NCBI RefSeq assembly: GCF_013155125.1
Contig: NZ_CP053564.1
Coordinates: 1,495,501 to 1,559,500 of the forward strand
Origin: Pseudonocardia broussonetiae
GTDB taxonomy: Bacteria > Actinomycetota > Actinomycetes > Mycobacteriales > Pseudonocardiaceae
DNA length: 64,000 nt
Reading direction: 5' to 3'
Under the pieces are notes generated by a model. It ran no database searches and was not told the DNA's origin. It saw only the letters and a program-made list of their open reading frames with translations. A program made the translations under genes and the position numbers. Positions 25,544 to 33,500 of this stretch are shown here, in pieces. Within the stretch, counting starts at the first letter, position 1. Each line of letters begins with the position of its first letter.

Positions 25544-26593
25544 ATGTACGAGAAAGACGGCGAGAAGTACTTCGTAGTCGACTCCCACTCCCACTTCTGG
25601 GACGCGAGCCGCGAGAACTGGCGCGAGGGTCGCGAGGAGTTCGCGAAGGGCTGGATCGACTGCTTCTACGGCTACCACCAGCTCGGCCCGCCCGAGACCC
25701 ACTGGGACTACGAGAAGTACCTGAAGGTCACCCCCGAGGACTTCGAGCGCGACATGTTCGAGGAGGGGCACGTCGACGTCGCGATCTTCCAGTCGACGTA
25801 CCTCAAGGAGTGGTACACCAACGGCTTCAACACCGCGGACCAGAACGCCGCGATGCTCGAGCGCCTCGGTGACAAGGTCATCGTCAACGGGCGGTTCGAC
25901 CCGCGCGAGGGCGACGCCGGCATCAAGCAGCTCGAGGCCGACGTCGCGAAGTACGGCCACAAGGGCATCAAGCTCTACACCGCGGAGTGGAACGGCGACT
26001 CCCGCGGCTACAAGCTGACCGACCCCGAGTGCTACCGGTTCTTCGAGGCGGCCCAGTCGCTGGGGATCAAGAACATCCACGCCCACAAGGGCCCGACGAT
26101 CTGGCCCCTCAACAAGGACGCGTTCTCCGCCGACGACGTCGACCAGGCCGCCACCGACTTCCAGGGCCTGAACTTCATCATCGAGCACGCGGGCATCCCG
26201 CGCATCGAGGACTTCTGCTTCATGGCGGTGCAGGAGCCCAACGTCTACGCAGGCCTCTCGGTCGTCATCGGCGGCCTCATGCACGCGCGGCCGAAGTTCT
26301 TCGCCAAGGTGATGGGCGAGCTGCTGTTCTGGGTCGGCGAGGACCGCATGACCTTCGGCGGCGACTACAACATCTGGACGCCCAAGTGGCAGGTCGAGGG
26401 CTTCGTCGACTGGCAGATGCCCGACGACCCGTCGTGCTCGGACTACCCGAAGCTCACGGTCGACACGAAGAAGAAGATCCTGGGCCTCAACGCGGCCAAG
26501 CTCTACGACATCCCGGTGCCGGCGGAGCTGCAGATCAAGACCGACGCCGACGAGGCCATGGCCCCCGGCGAGCAGCTGGTGGCCGGGTCGTGA
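25544..26593 (+). CDS. Amidohydrolase-2 family protein of propane-monooxygenase operons
   Basis: A 349-residue TIM-barrel metal hydrolase. The metal-binding HxH is at residues 15-17 (VVDSHSHFWD). Further likely ligands occur in NIHAHKGPTIWPL, FIIEHAGIPRIEDF and the late aspartate in MTFGGDYNIW. The protein closely resembles the amidohydrolase encoded immediately after the propane monooxygenase genes in Rhodococcus and Mycobacterium, whose precise role in monooxygenase activity or maturation is unresolved. A ribosome-binding site (AGAGG) precedes the ATG. The stop overlaps the start of the DUF59 gene (GTGA). Confidence 0.9.
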   Translation: MYEKDGEKYFVVDSHSHFWDASRENWREGREEFAKGWIDCFYGYHQLGPPETHWDYEKYLKVTPEDFERDMFEEGHVDVAIFQSTYLKEWYTNGFNTADQNAAMLERLGDKVIVNGRFDPREGDAGIKQLEADVAKYGHKGIKLYTAEWNGDSRGYKLTDPECYRFFEAAQSLGIKNIHAHKGPTIWPLNKDAFSADDVDQAATDFQGLNFIIEHAGIPRIEDFCFMAVQEPNVYAGLSVVIGGLMHARPKFFAKVMGELLFWVGEDRMTFGGDYNIWTPKWQVEGFVDWQMPDDPSCSDYPKLTVDTKKKILGLNAAKLYDIPVPAELQIKTDADEAMAPGEQLVAGS

Positions 26594-27276
26594 CGGCCGG
26601 CCTGCACGGAGACGTGTGGGCCGCCCTGGGGTCGGTGATGGACCCGGAGCTCGACGAGCCCATCACCGACCTCGACTTCGTCGAGACGTGCACGGTGTCC
26701 GACGAGGGGGTGGCCACGGTCGGTCTGCGGCTGCCCACGTTCTTCTGCGCGCCCAACTTCTCCTTCCTGATGGTCGCCGACGCCTACGACGCGGTGTCGC
26801 AGGTGCCCGGCATCACGCACGCGGTGGTGACGCTGGCCGACCACCACGCCTCCGCCGAGATCAACGGCGGCGTGGCGGCCCAGTCCGGCTTCGTCGCGTC
26901 CTTCGAGGGCGAGGCCACCGACGAGCTCGACGAGCTGCGCGAACAGTTCCTGCAGAAGGCCGCCATGGCCGGGCAGGACCGCGTGGCGCAGCCGCTGGTC
27001 GACGAGGGGGCCGGACCGGAGGAGCTCGCCGGGATGACCCTGGGCCAGGTTCCTCCCTCGGGAGACCTGACCCGCCTCCGCGAGCGGCGGGCCAAGATCG
27101 GCCTCGCCGCGGACGACGACGCACCGCTGCTGCTCCACAAGGACGGCAGCCGCGTCACCTCGGCGCAGGTCCCGCTGCACCTGCGGCGGGCCCGGCTGAC
27201 GCGGATGAGCATCGAGACCAACGGCGAGTACTGCAAGAGCCTGCTCCAGACGCGGTACGCGGCCACCGCGCCCTGA
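26590..27276 (+). CDS. DUF59/MIP18-family metal-sulfur cluster assembly protein
   Basis: A 228-residue protein. The N-terminal DUF59 domain contains LGSVMDPELDEPITDLDFVE and the cysteine phrase RLPTFFCAPNFSFLMVADAY. A C-terminal extension of about 120 residues ends in IETNGEYCKSLLQTRYA. The same two-part protein accompanies propane-type diiron monooxygenase operons, where a metal-centre assembly role is suspected. The GTG start overlaps the amidohydrolase stop. Transcription very likely ends at the strong hairpin 14 bases downstream. Confidence 0.87.
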   Translation: MTAGLHGDVWAALGSVMDPELDEPITDLDFVETCTVSDEGVATVGLRLPTFFCAPNFSFLMVADAYDAVSQVPGITHAVVTLADHHASAEINGGVAAQSGFVASFEGEATDELDELREQFLQKAAMAGQDRVAQPLVDEGAGPEELAGMTLGQVPPSGDLTRLRERRAKIGLAADDDAPLLLHKDGSRVTSAQVPLHLRRARLTRMSIETNGEYCKSLLQTRYAATAP

Positions 27277-27289
27277 CCGGCCGACTCGA

Positions 27290-27324
27290 CGAACCCCGGA
27301 CCGGGAGCCCCGGCCCGGGGTTCG
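27290..27324 (+). terminator. Nested hairpin terminator after the DUF59 gene
   Basis: The 10-base arm CGAACCCCGG (27290-27299) pairs perfectly with CCGGGGTTCG (27315-27324). Inside, CCGGG and CCCGG extend the stem after one A-C mismatch, leaving a three-base loop. There is no U-run, as is common in high-GC actinobacteria. It closes the dehydrogenase-amidohydrolase-DUF59 unit. Confidence 0.8.
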
Positions 27325-27342
27325 TCGCGCCAGGAGGACCCC

Positions 27343-27789
27343 GTGACCCTGCAGATCCAGCAGTACATCTGGGCGGTGGAGAAGGTCCGCGACGCGTTCC
27401 AGGAGGCCGTGTACGTCGCCCGTGACGTCGACGCGGCCCTCGCGCTCGCCGCCACCGACTGCGCGGTGCGCCACCTGCCGTCGGGCAGCGGCGGCACCGG
27501 GCACGACGAGCTGCGCCGCCACCTCGCCGAGGACGTCGTCCCGCACCTGCCCGACGACCTCGTCTTCACCCGCGTCTCGCGGACGGTGGACAAGTGGCGG
27601 GTCGTCGACGAGACCACCGTCGGTTTCACCCACGACCGCGAGCTGCCCTGGCTGCTGCCCGGCGTCGCCCCCACCGGCCGGCGGGCCGAGGTGGCGGCCG
27701 TCTCGGTGCTGGGCGTGCGCGCGTCGAAGGTCGCGTTCCAGCGGGTCCTGTGGGACCACGTCGGCCTGGTGGCCCGGCTCGGGCTCTAG
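27343..27789 (+). CDS. SnoaL/NTF2-like protein
   Basis: A 148-residue protein with a GTG start and a good ribosome-binding site (AGGAGG). The pattern of an N-terminal helix (EKVRDAFQEAVYVARDVDAA), a short strand with RHLPSGSGGTG and later beta-strands with FTRVSRTVDKWRVVDETTV fits the NTF2/SnoaL-like fold. Members are isomerases, cyclases, dehydratases or binding proteins, and the function cannot be predicted. It starts just after the terminator at 27290-27324, so it is probably transcribed separately or by read-through. Confidence 0.65.
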   Translation: MTLQIQQYIWAVEKVRDAFQEAVYVARDVDAALALAATDCAVRHLPSGSGGTGHDELRRHLAEDVVPHLPDDLVFTRVSRTVDKWRVVDETTVGFTHDRELPWLLPGVAPTGRRAEVAAVSVLGVRASKVAFQRVLWDHVGLVARLGL

Positions 27790-27826
27790 ATCGCCACGCG
27801 GCACGGCACTGGCCTAGGTTCCTCCC

Positions 27827-28519
27827 GTGGACGTGCGCGCGCTGGTGTTCGACGTGTTCGGGACCGTGGTCGACTGGCGCTCCGGCGTCGCCCGCGAGGT
27901 GGCGCGCCTGCTGGGGCCCGGGGTCGACGCCGACGCCTTCGCCGACGCCTGGCGCGGCCACTACCTGCCCTCGATGGACCGCGTGCGGCGCGGGAAGCGG
28001 CCCTGGACCGGGCTGGACGGCCTGCACCGCGCCTCCCTGGACGAGCTGCTCGAGGAGTTCGGCGCGCCCGCGACGCCCGAGGCGGTGCGCGTCGAGCTCG
28101 TGCACGCCTGGCACCGGCTCGACCCGTGGCCCGACTCCGTCGAGGGGCTGCACCGGCTCAAGGCGCGCCACGTGATCGCCACGCTGTCCAACGGCAACGT
28201 CTCGCTGCTCGTCGACATGGCCAGGCACGGCGGGCTGCCGTGGGACACCGTGCTGTCCGCAGAGCTGTTCGGGCACTACAAGCCCGACCCCGAGGTCTAC
28301 GACGGCGCCGCGCGCCTGCTCGACGTCGTGCCCGGGCAGGTGCTCATGGTCGCCGCGCACCTCGACGACCTGGCCGCCGCGCGCGAGCGCGGGCTGCGCA
28401 CGGCCTACGTGCACCGGCCCGACGAGAAGGGGCCCGGCGTCGACACCGCGTCCTCCGACCCGGCCGCCGACCTCTCCGTCGGCTCGCTCGTCGAGCTGGC
28501 CGAGCGGCTCGGCTGCTGA
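27827..28519 (+). CDS. HAD-family hydrolase, 2-haloacid dehalogenase type
   Basis: A 230-residue HAD enzyme of the L-2-haloacid dehalogenase type. Motif I is VFDVFGTVVDWR with the nucleophilic Asp at residue 9. Motif II is ATLSNGN, motif III contains the lysine of HYKPDPEVY, and motif IV is VAAHLDDLAAA, close to the AAHxxD of haloacid dehalogenases. It should act through an aspartyl-ester intermediate on a haloacid or a related small substrate. The true substrate is unknown. The GTG at 27827-27829 gives a full-length N-terminus. Confidence 0.85.
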   Translation: MDVRALVFDVFGTVVDWRSGVAREVARLLGPGVDADAFADAWRGHYLPSMDRVRRGKRPWTGLDGLHRASLDELLEEFGAPATPEAVRVELVHAWHRLDPWPDSVEGLHRLKARHVIATLSNGNVSLLVDMARHGGLPWDTVLSAELFGHYKPDPEVYDGAARLLDVVPGQVLMVAAHLDDLAAARERGLRTAYVHRPDEKGPGVDTASSDPAADLSVGSLVELAERLGC

Positions 28520-28668
28520 CGCCGGTCACCGTGCGTGCACGGGTGCGGCGGTCCCACTCCGACGAGTGAACCTGCCCCACTTTCGAGACCGCGCGGCCAC
28601 CCGTTTCGTTGGGTCTCCGACGAAGCGACCCCGCAGGCCGGCGGTCTCGACCCTCTGAGGAGCCAGAC

Positions 28669-29145
28669 ATGGCACAGCACACCTTCACCCTCAACGGTGA
28701 GTCCGTCACCGTCGAAGCCGACGACGACGTCCGCCTGCTCTGGGTGATCCGCGACCTGCTCGGGGTCACCGGACCCAAGTACGGCTGCGGCATCAACGTC
28801 TGCAAGGCCTGCACCAGCCACATCAACGGCAAGGCCTTCAACCCCTGCTCGGTCTCCGTCGCCGACATCTCCGCCGACGACGAGATCACCACCATCGAGG
28901 GCCTCGCCGACACCGTCGGCTCCGACCTGCACCCCATGCAGGAAGCGTGGATCGAGAAGGACGTCGCGCAGTGCGGCTACTGCCAGCCCGGCCAGATCAT
29001 GGCCGCGGTGGCCAAGGTCCGCCAGTGCGCCGACGAGGGCCGCAAGCTCGACGACGCCGCCATCGAGGAGATCCGCAACATCTGCCGCTGCGGCACCTAC
29101 AACCGCATCCGCGAAGCGATCTACGCGGGCGCCGAGAACATGTGA
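28669..29145 (+). CDS. [2Fe-2S] small subunit of a xanthine dehydrogenase/CO dehydrogenase-type enzyme (orphan)
   Basis: A 158-residue iron-sulfur protein with both clusters of the molybdenum hydroxylase small subunit. C40, C45, C48 and C60 hold the plant-type centre (YGCGINVCKACTS), and C102, C105, C139 and C141 hold the helical centre (QCGYCQPGQI; ICRCGTYNRI). It resembles isoquinoline oxidoreductase alpha and aldehyde-oxidase small subunits. A ribosome-binding site (GAGGAG) precedes the ATG. Normally the molybdopterin and often an FAD subunit follow; here the next gene is a convergent methyltransferase, so the partner must be elsewhere or absent. Confidence 0.9.
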   Translation: MAQHTFTLNGESVTVEADDDVRLLWVIRDLLGVTGPKYGCGINVCKACTSHINGKAFNPCSVSVADISADDEITTIEGLADTVGSDLHPMQEAWIEKDVAQCGYCQPGQIMAAVAKVRQCADEGRKLDDAAIEEIRNICRCGTYNRIREAIYAGAENM

Positions 29146-29151
29146 GGCGCA

Positions 29152-29175
29152 GGGCCCCCGCCTACGCGGGGGCCC
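29152..29175. terminator. Bidirectional 10-bp hairpin between convergent genes
   Basis: GGGCCCCCGC (29152-29161) and GCGGGGGCCC (29166-29175) form a perfect stem with a CTAC loop. The loop contains the stop codon of the minus-strand methyltransferase gene. The hairpin can end transcription from both the [2Fe-2S] gene and the methyltransferase gene. Confidence 0.65.
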
Positions 29176-29908
29176 CGTCGCGCGTCGCCCCGCCCGATGT
29201 CGCGGTGAGCACGCGGAACACGTTCTCCAGCCGGTAGCCGCCCCCGGGCGTGCGGTGGCGCTCGAAGCGCTCCAGCACGGCGTCGCGGACCGCGACCGGC
29301 CCCCCGCGGTTGACCGCGTGCCGCCCGATCCCGGTGCCGAACAGCGGCCCGACGAGCTCGTCGTCGTCCGGGTAGTCGAACGGGCAGACGACCTCGTCGA
29401 ACGAGGTGACGGTCAGCCCGGCCAGCTCGACGAGCGCACGCAGGCGGGCGGGCTCGGTGATCGGCGGCGGCCCGTCCGGGGCGCGGCGGGAGCCGACCCA
29501 CGGGGCCAGCGCCTCCCCGAACGCCCGCACGTCGCACTCCTCCTCGCGCCCCCACACCGTCACCGCGACGACGGGCGCCACGCGCGCGGCCTCGCGCAGC
29601 ACCAGCACCGGGTTCACGACGTGCGCGAGCAGCTGCACGGCGGCGGCGACGTCGAACGGGCCGAGGGAGCCGAGGTCGTGGGCGTCGCCGACGGCGAAGA
29701 CCGCGTCGGGCACCTCCCCGGACGCCACGGCGACCGCCGACGGGTCGGTGTCGATCCCGTGCACGACGGCCCCGCGGGCCACCGCGGCGGCGGCGAACCC
29801 ACCCCCGCCGGACCCGAGGTCGAGCACCCGGGTGCCGGCGGCGACGCCGGTGGCGTCGAGGACGCGCGCGTACAGCGGGGCCGCCCAGCCGCGGGGGCCC
29901 TCGCTCAC
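29162..29908 (-). CDS. SAM-dependent class I methyltransferase
   Basis: A 248-residue methyltransferase. Motif I is VLDLGSGGGGFAAAAVARG, the acidic end of strand 2 is VHGIDTDPSAV, and motif II follows with FAVGDAHDLGSLGPFDVAAA. The substrate is unknown. The GTG at 29906-29908 overlaps the stop of the upstream MetE-like gene (GTGA), so both are translated from one message. The pairing of a methionine-synthase-like protein with a SAM methyltransferase may be functional, but this is not established. Confidence 0.85.
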   Translation of the reverse strand: MSEGPRGWAAPLYARVLDATGVAAGTRVLDLGSGGGGFAAAAVARGAVVHGIDTDPSAVAVASGEVPDAVFAVGDAHDLGSLGPFDVAAAVQLLAHVVNPVLVLREAARVAPVVAVTVWGREEECDVRAFGEALAPWVGSRRAPDGPPPITEPARLRALVELAGLTVTSFDEVVCPFDYPDDDELVGPLFGTGIGRHAVNRGGPVAVRDAVLERFERHRTPGGGYRLENVFRVLTATSGGATRDGAPA

Positions 29909-31038
29909 ACCGAGCCCCAGACGTCCTGCGCGACGCGCACGATCAGCGCGAGCTTGGCCTTCTGCTCGTCCGCGGTGAGCTCGTTGCCCTCGACGGTGGA
30001 GGAGAACCCGCACTGCGGGGAGAGGCAGAGCTGGTCGAGCGGGACGTGCTTCGCGGCCTCGTCGATGCGGCGCTTGAGCGCGTCGGCGTCCTCCAGCGCG
30101 CCGGACTTCGTCGTCACCAGCCCGAGGACGACCTGCTTGCCCGGCGGCACGAACCGCAGCGGCTCGAACCCGCCGGAGCGCTCGTCGTCGAACTCGCAGA
30201 AGAAGCCGTCGACGGCGAGCTCGCCGAACAGCGCCTCCGCGACGTGGTCGTAGCCGCCCTCGGCGGCCCACGACGAGCGGTAGTTGCCGCGGCACATGTG
30301 CGTGGTGACGCGCAGGTCGGCGGGCCGGTCGGCGATCGCCGCGTTGATCTGGCGGATGTAGCGCAGGTGCTGGGTCTCGGGGTCGTCGCCCTTGGCGGCC
30401 AGCTCGGCGCGGTGCGCGGGGTCGTTGAGGTAGGCGAGCGCGGTGTCGTCGAGCTGCAGGTAGCGGCAGCCCAGGCCGTGCAGCGCCGCCACCTCGTCGG
30501 CGTAGGCGGCGGAGAGGTCGGCCCAGAACCCCTCCAGGTCGGGGTAGACCGACCGGTCGATCACCGCGGAGCCGCCGCGCGCGTAGACCATGCTCGGCGA
30601 CGGGATCGTCAGCTTCGGCACGGCCGTGGTGACCTGGTCGGCCAGGTACCGGAAGTGGTCGGCGAAGATCGGCTCGTCGAGGCGGACCCGCTCGGTGACG
30701 GCCATGCCCGCCGAGGTGAAGGCGCCCTCGCCGGAGGCGTTGCGCATCCGCACGCGGATCTGCTCGTCGGTCCGCGTGATCCCGCCGAGGCGGTAGATGA
30801 AGTCCATGTGCCACGACGTGCGGCGGAACTCGCCGTCGGTGGCCGCCCGCAGGCCGACCTCCTCCTGCATCCGCACGACGTCGGTGATCGCGGCGTCCTC
30901 GGCGGCGCGCAGGCCGGCGTCGTCGAGGCTGCCGGCGGCGTGCTGCTCGCGGGCGGCGAGCAGCGCGGGCGGGCGCAGGAGGCTGCCGACGTGGTCGGCG
31001 CGGAACGGCGGCGCGGTCACGGCTCCGGGAGGCGTCAT
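29905..31038 (-). CDS. MetE C-terminal-domain-like (YxjG/YxjH type) methyltransferase
   Basis: A 377-residue protein matching only the catalytic half of cobalamin-independent methionine synthase. It starts with FRADHVGSLLRPPALLAARE, and likely zinc ligands lie in THMCRGNYRSSW and SPQCGFSSTVEGNEL. Single-domain relatives can methylate homocysteine using other methyl donors, and some belong to methionine salvage. The start at 31036-31038 is the first ATG of the conserved region. Length and motifs are normal for the single-domain family. No B12 or SAM riboswitch is visible upstream; the gap to the divergent gene is only 47 bases. Confidence 0.87.
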   Translation of the reverse strand: MTPPGAVTAPPFRADHVGSLLRPPALLAAREQHAAGSLDDAGLRAAEDAAITDVVRMQEEVGLRAATDGEFRRTSWHMDFIYRLGGITRTDEQIRVRMRNASGEGAFTSAGMAVTERVRLDEPIFADHFRYLADQVTTAVPKLTIPSPSMVYARGGSAVIDRSVYPDLEGFWADLSAAYADEVAALHGLGCRYLQLDDTALAYLNDPAHRAELAAKGDDPETQHLRYIRQINAAIADRPADLRVTTHMCRGNYRSSWAAEGGYDHVAEALFGELAVDGFFCEFDDERSGGFEPLRFVPPGKQVVLGLVTTKSGALEDADALKRRIDEAAKHVPLDQLCLSPQCGFSSTVEGNELTADEQKAKLALIVRVAQDVWGSV

Positions 31039-31085
31039 GGGGGCGAGGCTATGCCGATCCGCGCACCCGTTGCATGATCGGCCGC

Positions 31086-31928
31086 ATGGACTTCGGCGTC
31101 GTGACGTTCCTGACCGACTACGGCCCCGCTCCCGTCGAGCTCGGGCGGGCCGTCGAGGAGCGCGGGTTCGGTGCGCTGATGCTCACCGAGCACACCCACA
31201 TCCCGACCAGCCGCGAGTCGCCGTGGCCCGGCGGGCCCGAGCTGCCCGCCCGCTACTCCCACACCTACGACCCGTTCGTCGCGCTGGCGGCGATCGCGGC
31301 GACGACCGACCGGATCGCGCTCGGCACCGCCGTCTCGCTGGTGGCCCAGCACGACCCGATCGTGCTGGCCAAGGCCGTGGCCAGCCTCGACCGGATCGCC
31401 GGCGGCCGCGTCGAGCTGGGGATCGGCCCGGGCTGGAACGCCGAGGAGATGGCGAACCACGGCGTCGACCCGGCGCGCCGGACCGCGCGGATGCTCGAGC
31501 ACGTCGAGGCCATGAAGGCGATCTGGACCCACGACGAGGCCGAGTACCACGGCACCTTCGTCGACTTCGACCCGATCTGGTCCTGGCCCAAGCCGACGCG
31601 CCTGCCGCCGGTCCTCATCGGCGGCGGCGGGCCGACGGTGCTCGACCGCGTCCTGTCCCACGGCGACGGCTGGATCCCGCTGCGCGTGCCCGTGTCGGGC
31701 CTCGACGAGTTCGGCGGGCGGGTCGCCGAGCTGCAGCGCCGCGCCGCCGACGCCGGGCGCGGGCACCTGCCCGTCACGGTCTACGGGGCGTCGCCGAAGC
31801 CGCAGGCGCTGGAGTCCTACGCGGCGGCGGGCGTCGACCGGGTGCTGTTCGAGCTGACCGACCCCGGCCCGGCCGAGACGGACGCGGTGCTGCGCGAGCT
31901 CGACGAGCTGGCGGAACTGCTGCCATAA
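31086..31928 (+). CDS. LLM-class F420-dependent oxidoreductase
   Basis: A 280-residue luciferase-like monooxygenase-fold protein of the F420-dependent subgroup. Landmarks are MDFGVVTFLTDYGPAPVELG, LMLTEHTHIPTSRESPWPGG, ASLDRIAGGRVELGIGPGWN and PPVLIGGGGPTVLDRVL. These enzymes use F420 (or FMN) to reduce or oxidise diverse compounds and are abundant in actinobacteria; the substrate is not predictable. The ATG at 31086 is chosen because it begins the first beta-strand. It is divergent from the MetE-like gene. Confidence 0.88.
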   Translation: MDFGVVTFLTDYGPAPVELGRAVEERGFGALMLTEHTHIPTSRESPWPGGPELPARYSHTYDPFVALAAIAATTDRIALGTAVSLVAQHDPIVLAKAVASLDRIAGGRVELGIGPGWNAEEMANHGVDPARRTARMLEHVEAMKAIWTHDEAEYHGTFVDFDPIWSWPKPTRLPPVLIGGGGPTVLDRVLSHGDGWIPLRVPVSGLDEFGGRVAELQRRAADAGRGHLPVTVYGASPKPQALESYAAAGVDRVLFELTDPGPAETDAVLRELDELAELLP

Positions 31929-31975
31929 GGCCCGCGAGTCGGGCTCTCGCTGCGACCGTGTCGGGGTGCGGGGGC

Positions 31976-32791
31976 TCAGTGCCCGCCGGCCGCCCGCACG
32001 TCGTCGCTCTCGGCGCGCGCCACGCGGCCGGCGGCCTCGCGCACCGCGACCTCCAGCTCCCAGCGCCGGGCGGTGAACTCCGCCCGCGACACGGTGACGC
32101 CGATGGCCGACCGCACGGCCCCGCCGGGCCCGGTCACGGGAGCCGCGACGCCCGCGGTGCCCGCCCGGTACTCCTCCACCTCGACGGCGACGCCCGCCGA
32201 GCGCACCCGCATCAGCTCGCGGTCGAGCCCCCGGCGCTCGACGAGCGTGCGGGAGGTCAGCCGCGGCATCCCGTAGGGCGCGATGAGCTCGCTGACCCGC
32301 GCCGGGCGCAGCGGGGCGAGCAGGACCTTGCCGCCCGCGGTGGCGTGCGCGGGCGTGGGCTCGCCGACGTCGAAGCCGTCGGGGCGGGGGTGGTCGGCGC
32401 AGTCGTCGACGGCGGCCACCACGATGTCGGTGTCGCGGAAGACGACCAGGTGCGCGGTGGCGCCGAGGTTCTCGTGCAGCTCGTGCAGCACCGCCCGCAC
32501 CGGCGACGGCGGCCGCACCTGGTCGGCCAGGCTGCGGTGCAGCTCGGCGATCCGGTAGCCCAGCCCGTAGCCGCGGCTCTCCTGCAGCCGGACGAGGTAG
32601 CCCTCCTGCACCAACGTGCCCAGCGCCCGGTAGACCGTCGGCAGCGGGCAGGCGAGCCGGCGCGCGATGGCCTTGGCCGTGACGCCGTCGCCCGCCGCGG
32701 CGACCGCCTCGACCACCCGCAGCGCACGCGTGATCGACGTGCCGGTGCTGCGCTCGGGCTCCACGCCCCCAGTCTCCGGCCCGTCAGGCAC
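31976..32791 (-). CDS. IclR-family transcriptional regulator
   Basis: A regulator of about 271 residues with an N-terminal winged helix (ITRALRVVEAVAAAGDGVTA; LPTVYRALGTLVQEGYLVRL) and the C-terminal IclR ligand domain (HATAGGKVLLAPL; VRSAGVAVEVEEYRAGTAGV). The GTG at 32789-32791 overlaps the stop of the upstream TetR gene; a second GTG at about 32764 is possible. IclR proteins usually control catabolic operons. Its targets are unknown, though the convergent LLM oxidoreductase ends 47 bases away. Confidence 0.87.
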   Translation of the reverse strand: MPDGPETGGVEPERSTGTSITRALRVVEAVAAAGDGVTAKAIARRLACPLPTVYRALGTLVQEGYLVRLQESRGYGLGYRIAELHRSLADQVRPPSPVRAVLHELHENLGATAHLVVFRDTDIVVAAVDDCADHPRPDGFDVGEPTPAHATAGGKVLLAPLRPARVSELIAPYGMPRLTSRTLVERRGLDRELMRVRSAGVAVEVEEYRAGTAGVAAPVTGPGGAVRSAIGVTVSRAEFTARRWELEVAVREAAGRVARAESDDVRAAGGH

Positions 32792-33440
32792 CGGGCGCCA
32801 GCAGCATCCGGGACCACAGGTCGGCGAGGTGCTCCCCGAACCGCTCGGTCGTCCAGCCCCGTTCCTGCACCAGCAGCACGTAGTACTCGGCCGAGCCCGT
32901 GCTCCACACGATGTCGGCGACCTCGTCGTCGGTGAGGTCGGGGCGCAGCTCGCCGGTGGCGCGCAGGTCGGCCGCGAACAGCCGCATGTTCGCCGCCCGC
33001 CGCTGCGTGATCTCCGTGCGCAGCCGCGCGCACTGCGGGTCGCGGGCCGCGGCGTCGCGCAGGGCCGAGAAGACCGGCGCGGTGCGCGGCCCCATCTCCG
33101 CGACGGCCGCGGCGTACAGCGCGATCCCGGCCCGCGCCGTGGGGGCCGCGCGGACGGCGCGGACGTAGTCGCGCTCCTCGGCGGGCACCGCGCGGTCGGT
33201 GCCGGAGATCGCGGTCTCCACGACCTCCCGCAGCAGCACCGGCTTGCGCCCGACCGAGGCGTAGAGGGTGTCGACGTTGACCCCGGCCCGCTCCGCGATC
33301 TGCGCGACGGTGGTGGCCGAGTAGCCCTGCGCGAGGAACAGCGCCCGCGCGGCGTCGAGGACCGCGCGGCGCGTACCGGCCGCCTGCTCCGCGCGCCGCG
33401 GGGCCCGGTACCCCCGTCGGCCCTTGACGTCGTCGCCCAT
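32784..33440 (-). CDS. TetR-family transcriptional regulator
   Basis: A 218-residue regulator. The helix-turn-helix is ARALFLAQGYSATTVAQIAE followed by RAGVNVDTLYASVGRKPVLL, and the C-terminal helices form the ligand domain. The stop overlaps the start of the IclR gene, so the two regulators are co-expressed. A near-palindrome (33461-33486) between this gene and the divergent small gene is the likely operator. The start at 33438-33440 is the first ATG before the basic arm. Confidence 0.87.
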   Translation of the reverse strand: MGDDVKGRRGYRAPRRAEQAAGTRRAVLDAARALFLAQGYSATTVAQIAERAGVNVDTLYASVGRKPVLLREVVETAISGTDRAVPAEERDYVRAVRAAPTARAGIALYAAAVAEMGPRTAPVFSALRDAAARDPQCARLRTEITQRRAANMRLFAADLRATGELRPDLTDDEVADIVWSTGSAEYYVLLVQERGWTTERFGEHLADLWSRMLLAPGA

Positions 33441-33460
33441 CGCGGTCAACCATACCCGTA

Positions 33461-33486
33461 TTCGTCCGAAAGCAGTTCGGATCGAA
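33461..33486. promoter_or_regulatory. Near-palindrome in divergent intergenic region, candidate TetR operator
   Basis: TTCGTCCGAA, a five-base centre, then TTCGGATCGAA: the two arms are reverse complements apart from one inserted base. The element sits in the 60-base gap between the TetR gene and the divergent small gene at 33501, the usual place for a TetR operator that controls both. Confidence 0.5.
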
Positions 33487-33500
33487 GACGGGAGCGGACC

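Noticed and set aside
22053..27324. Integrated plasmid or genomic island spanning the AlbA_2 gene and the dehydrogenase operon
   Set aside because: No integrase, transposase, attachment-site repeats or tRNA border were found. Only the AlbA_2 gene looks compositionally different.
31039..31085. Possible B12 or SAM riboswitch before the MetE-like gene
   Set aside because: Only 47 bases separate the divergent genes, too short for either riboswitch, and no conserved box is visible.
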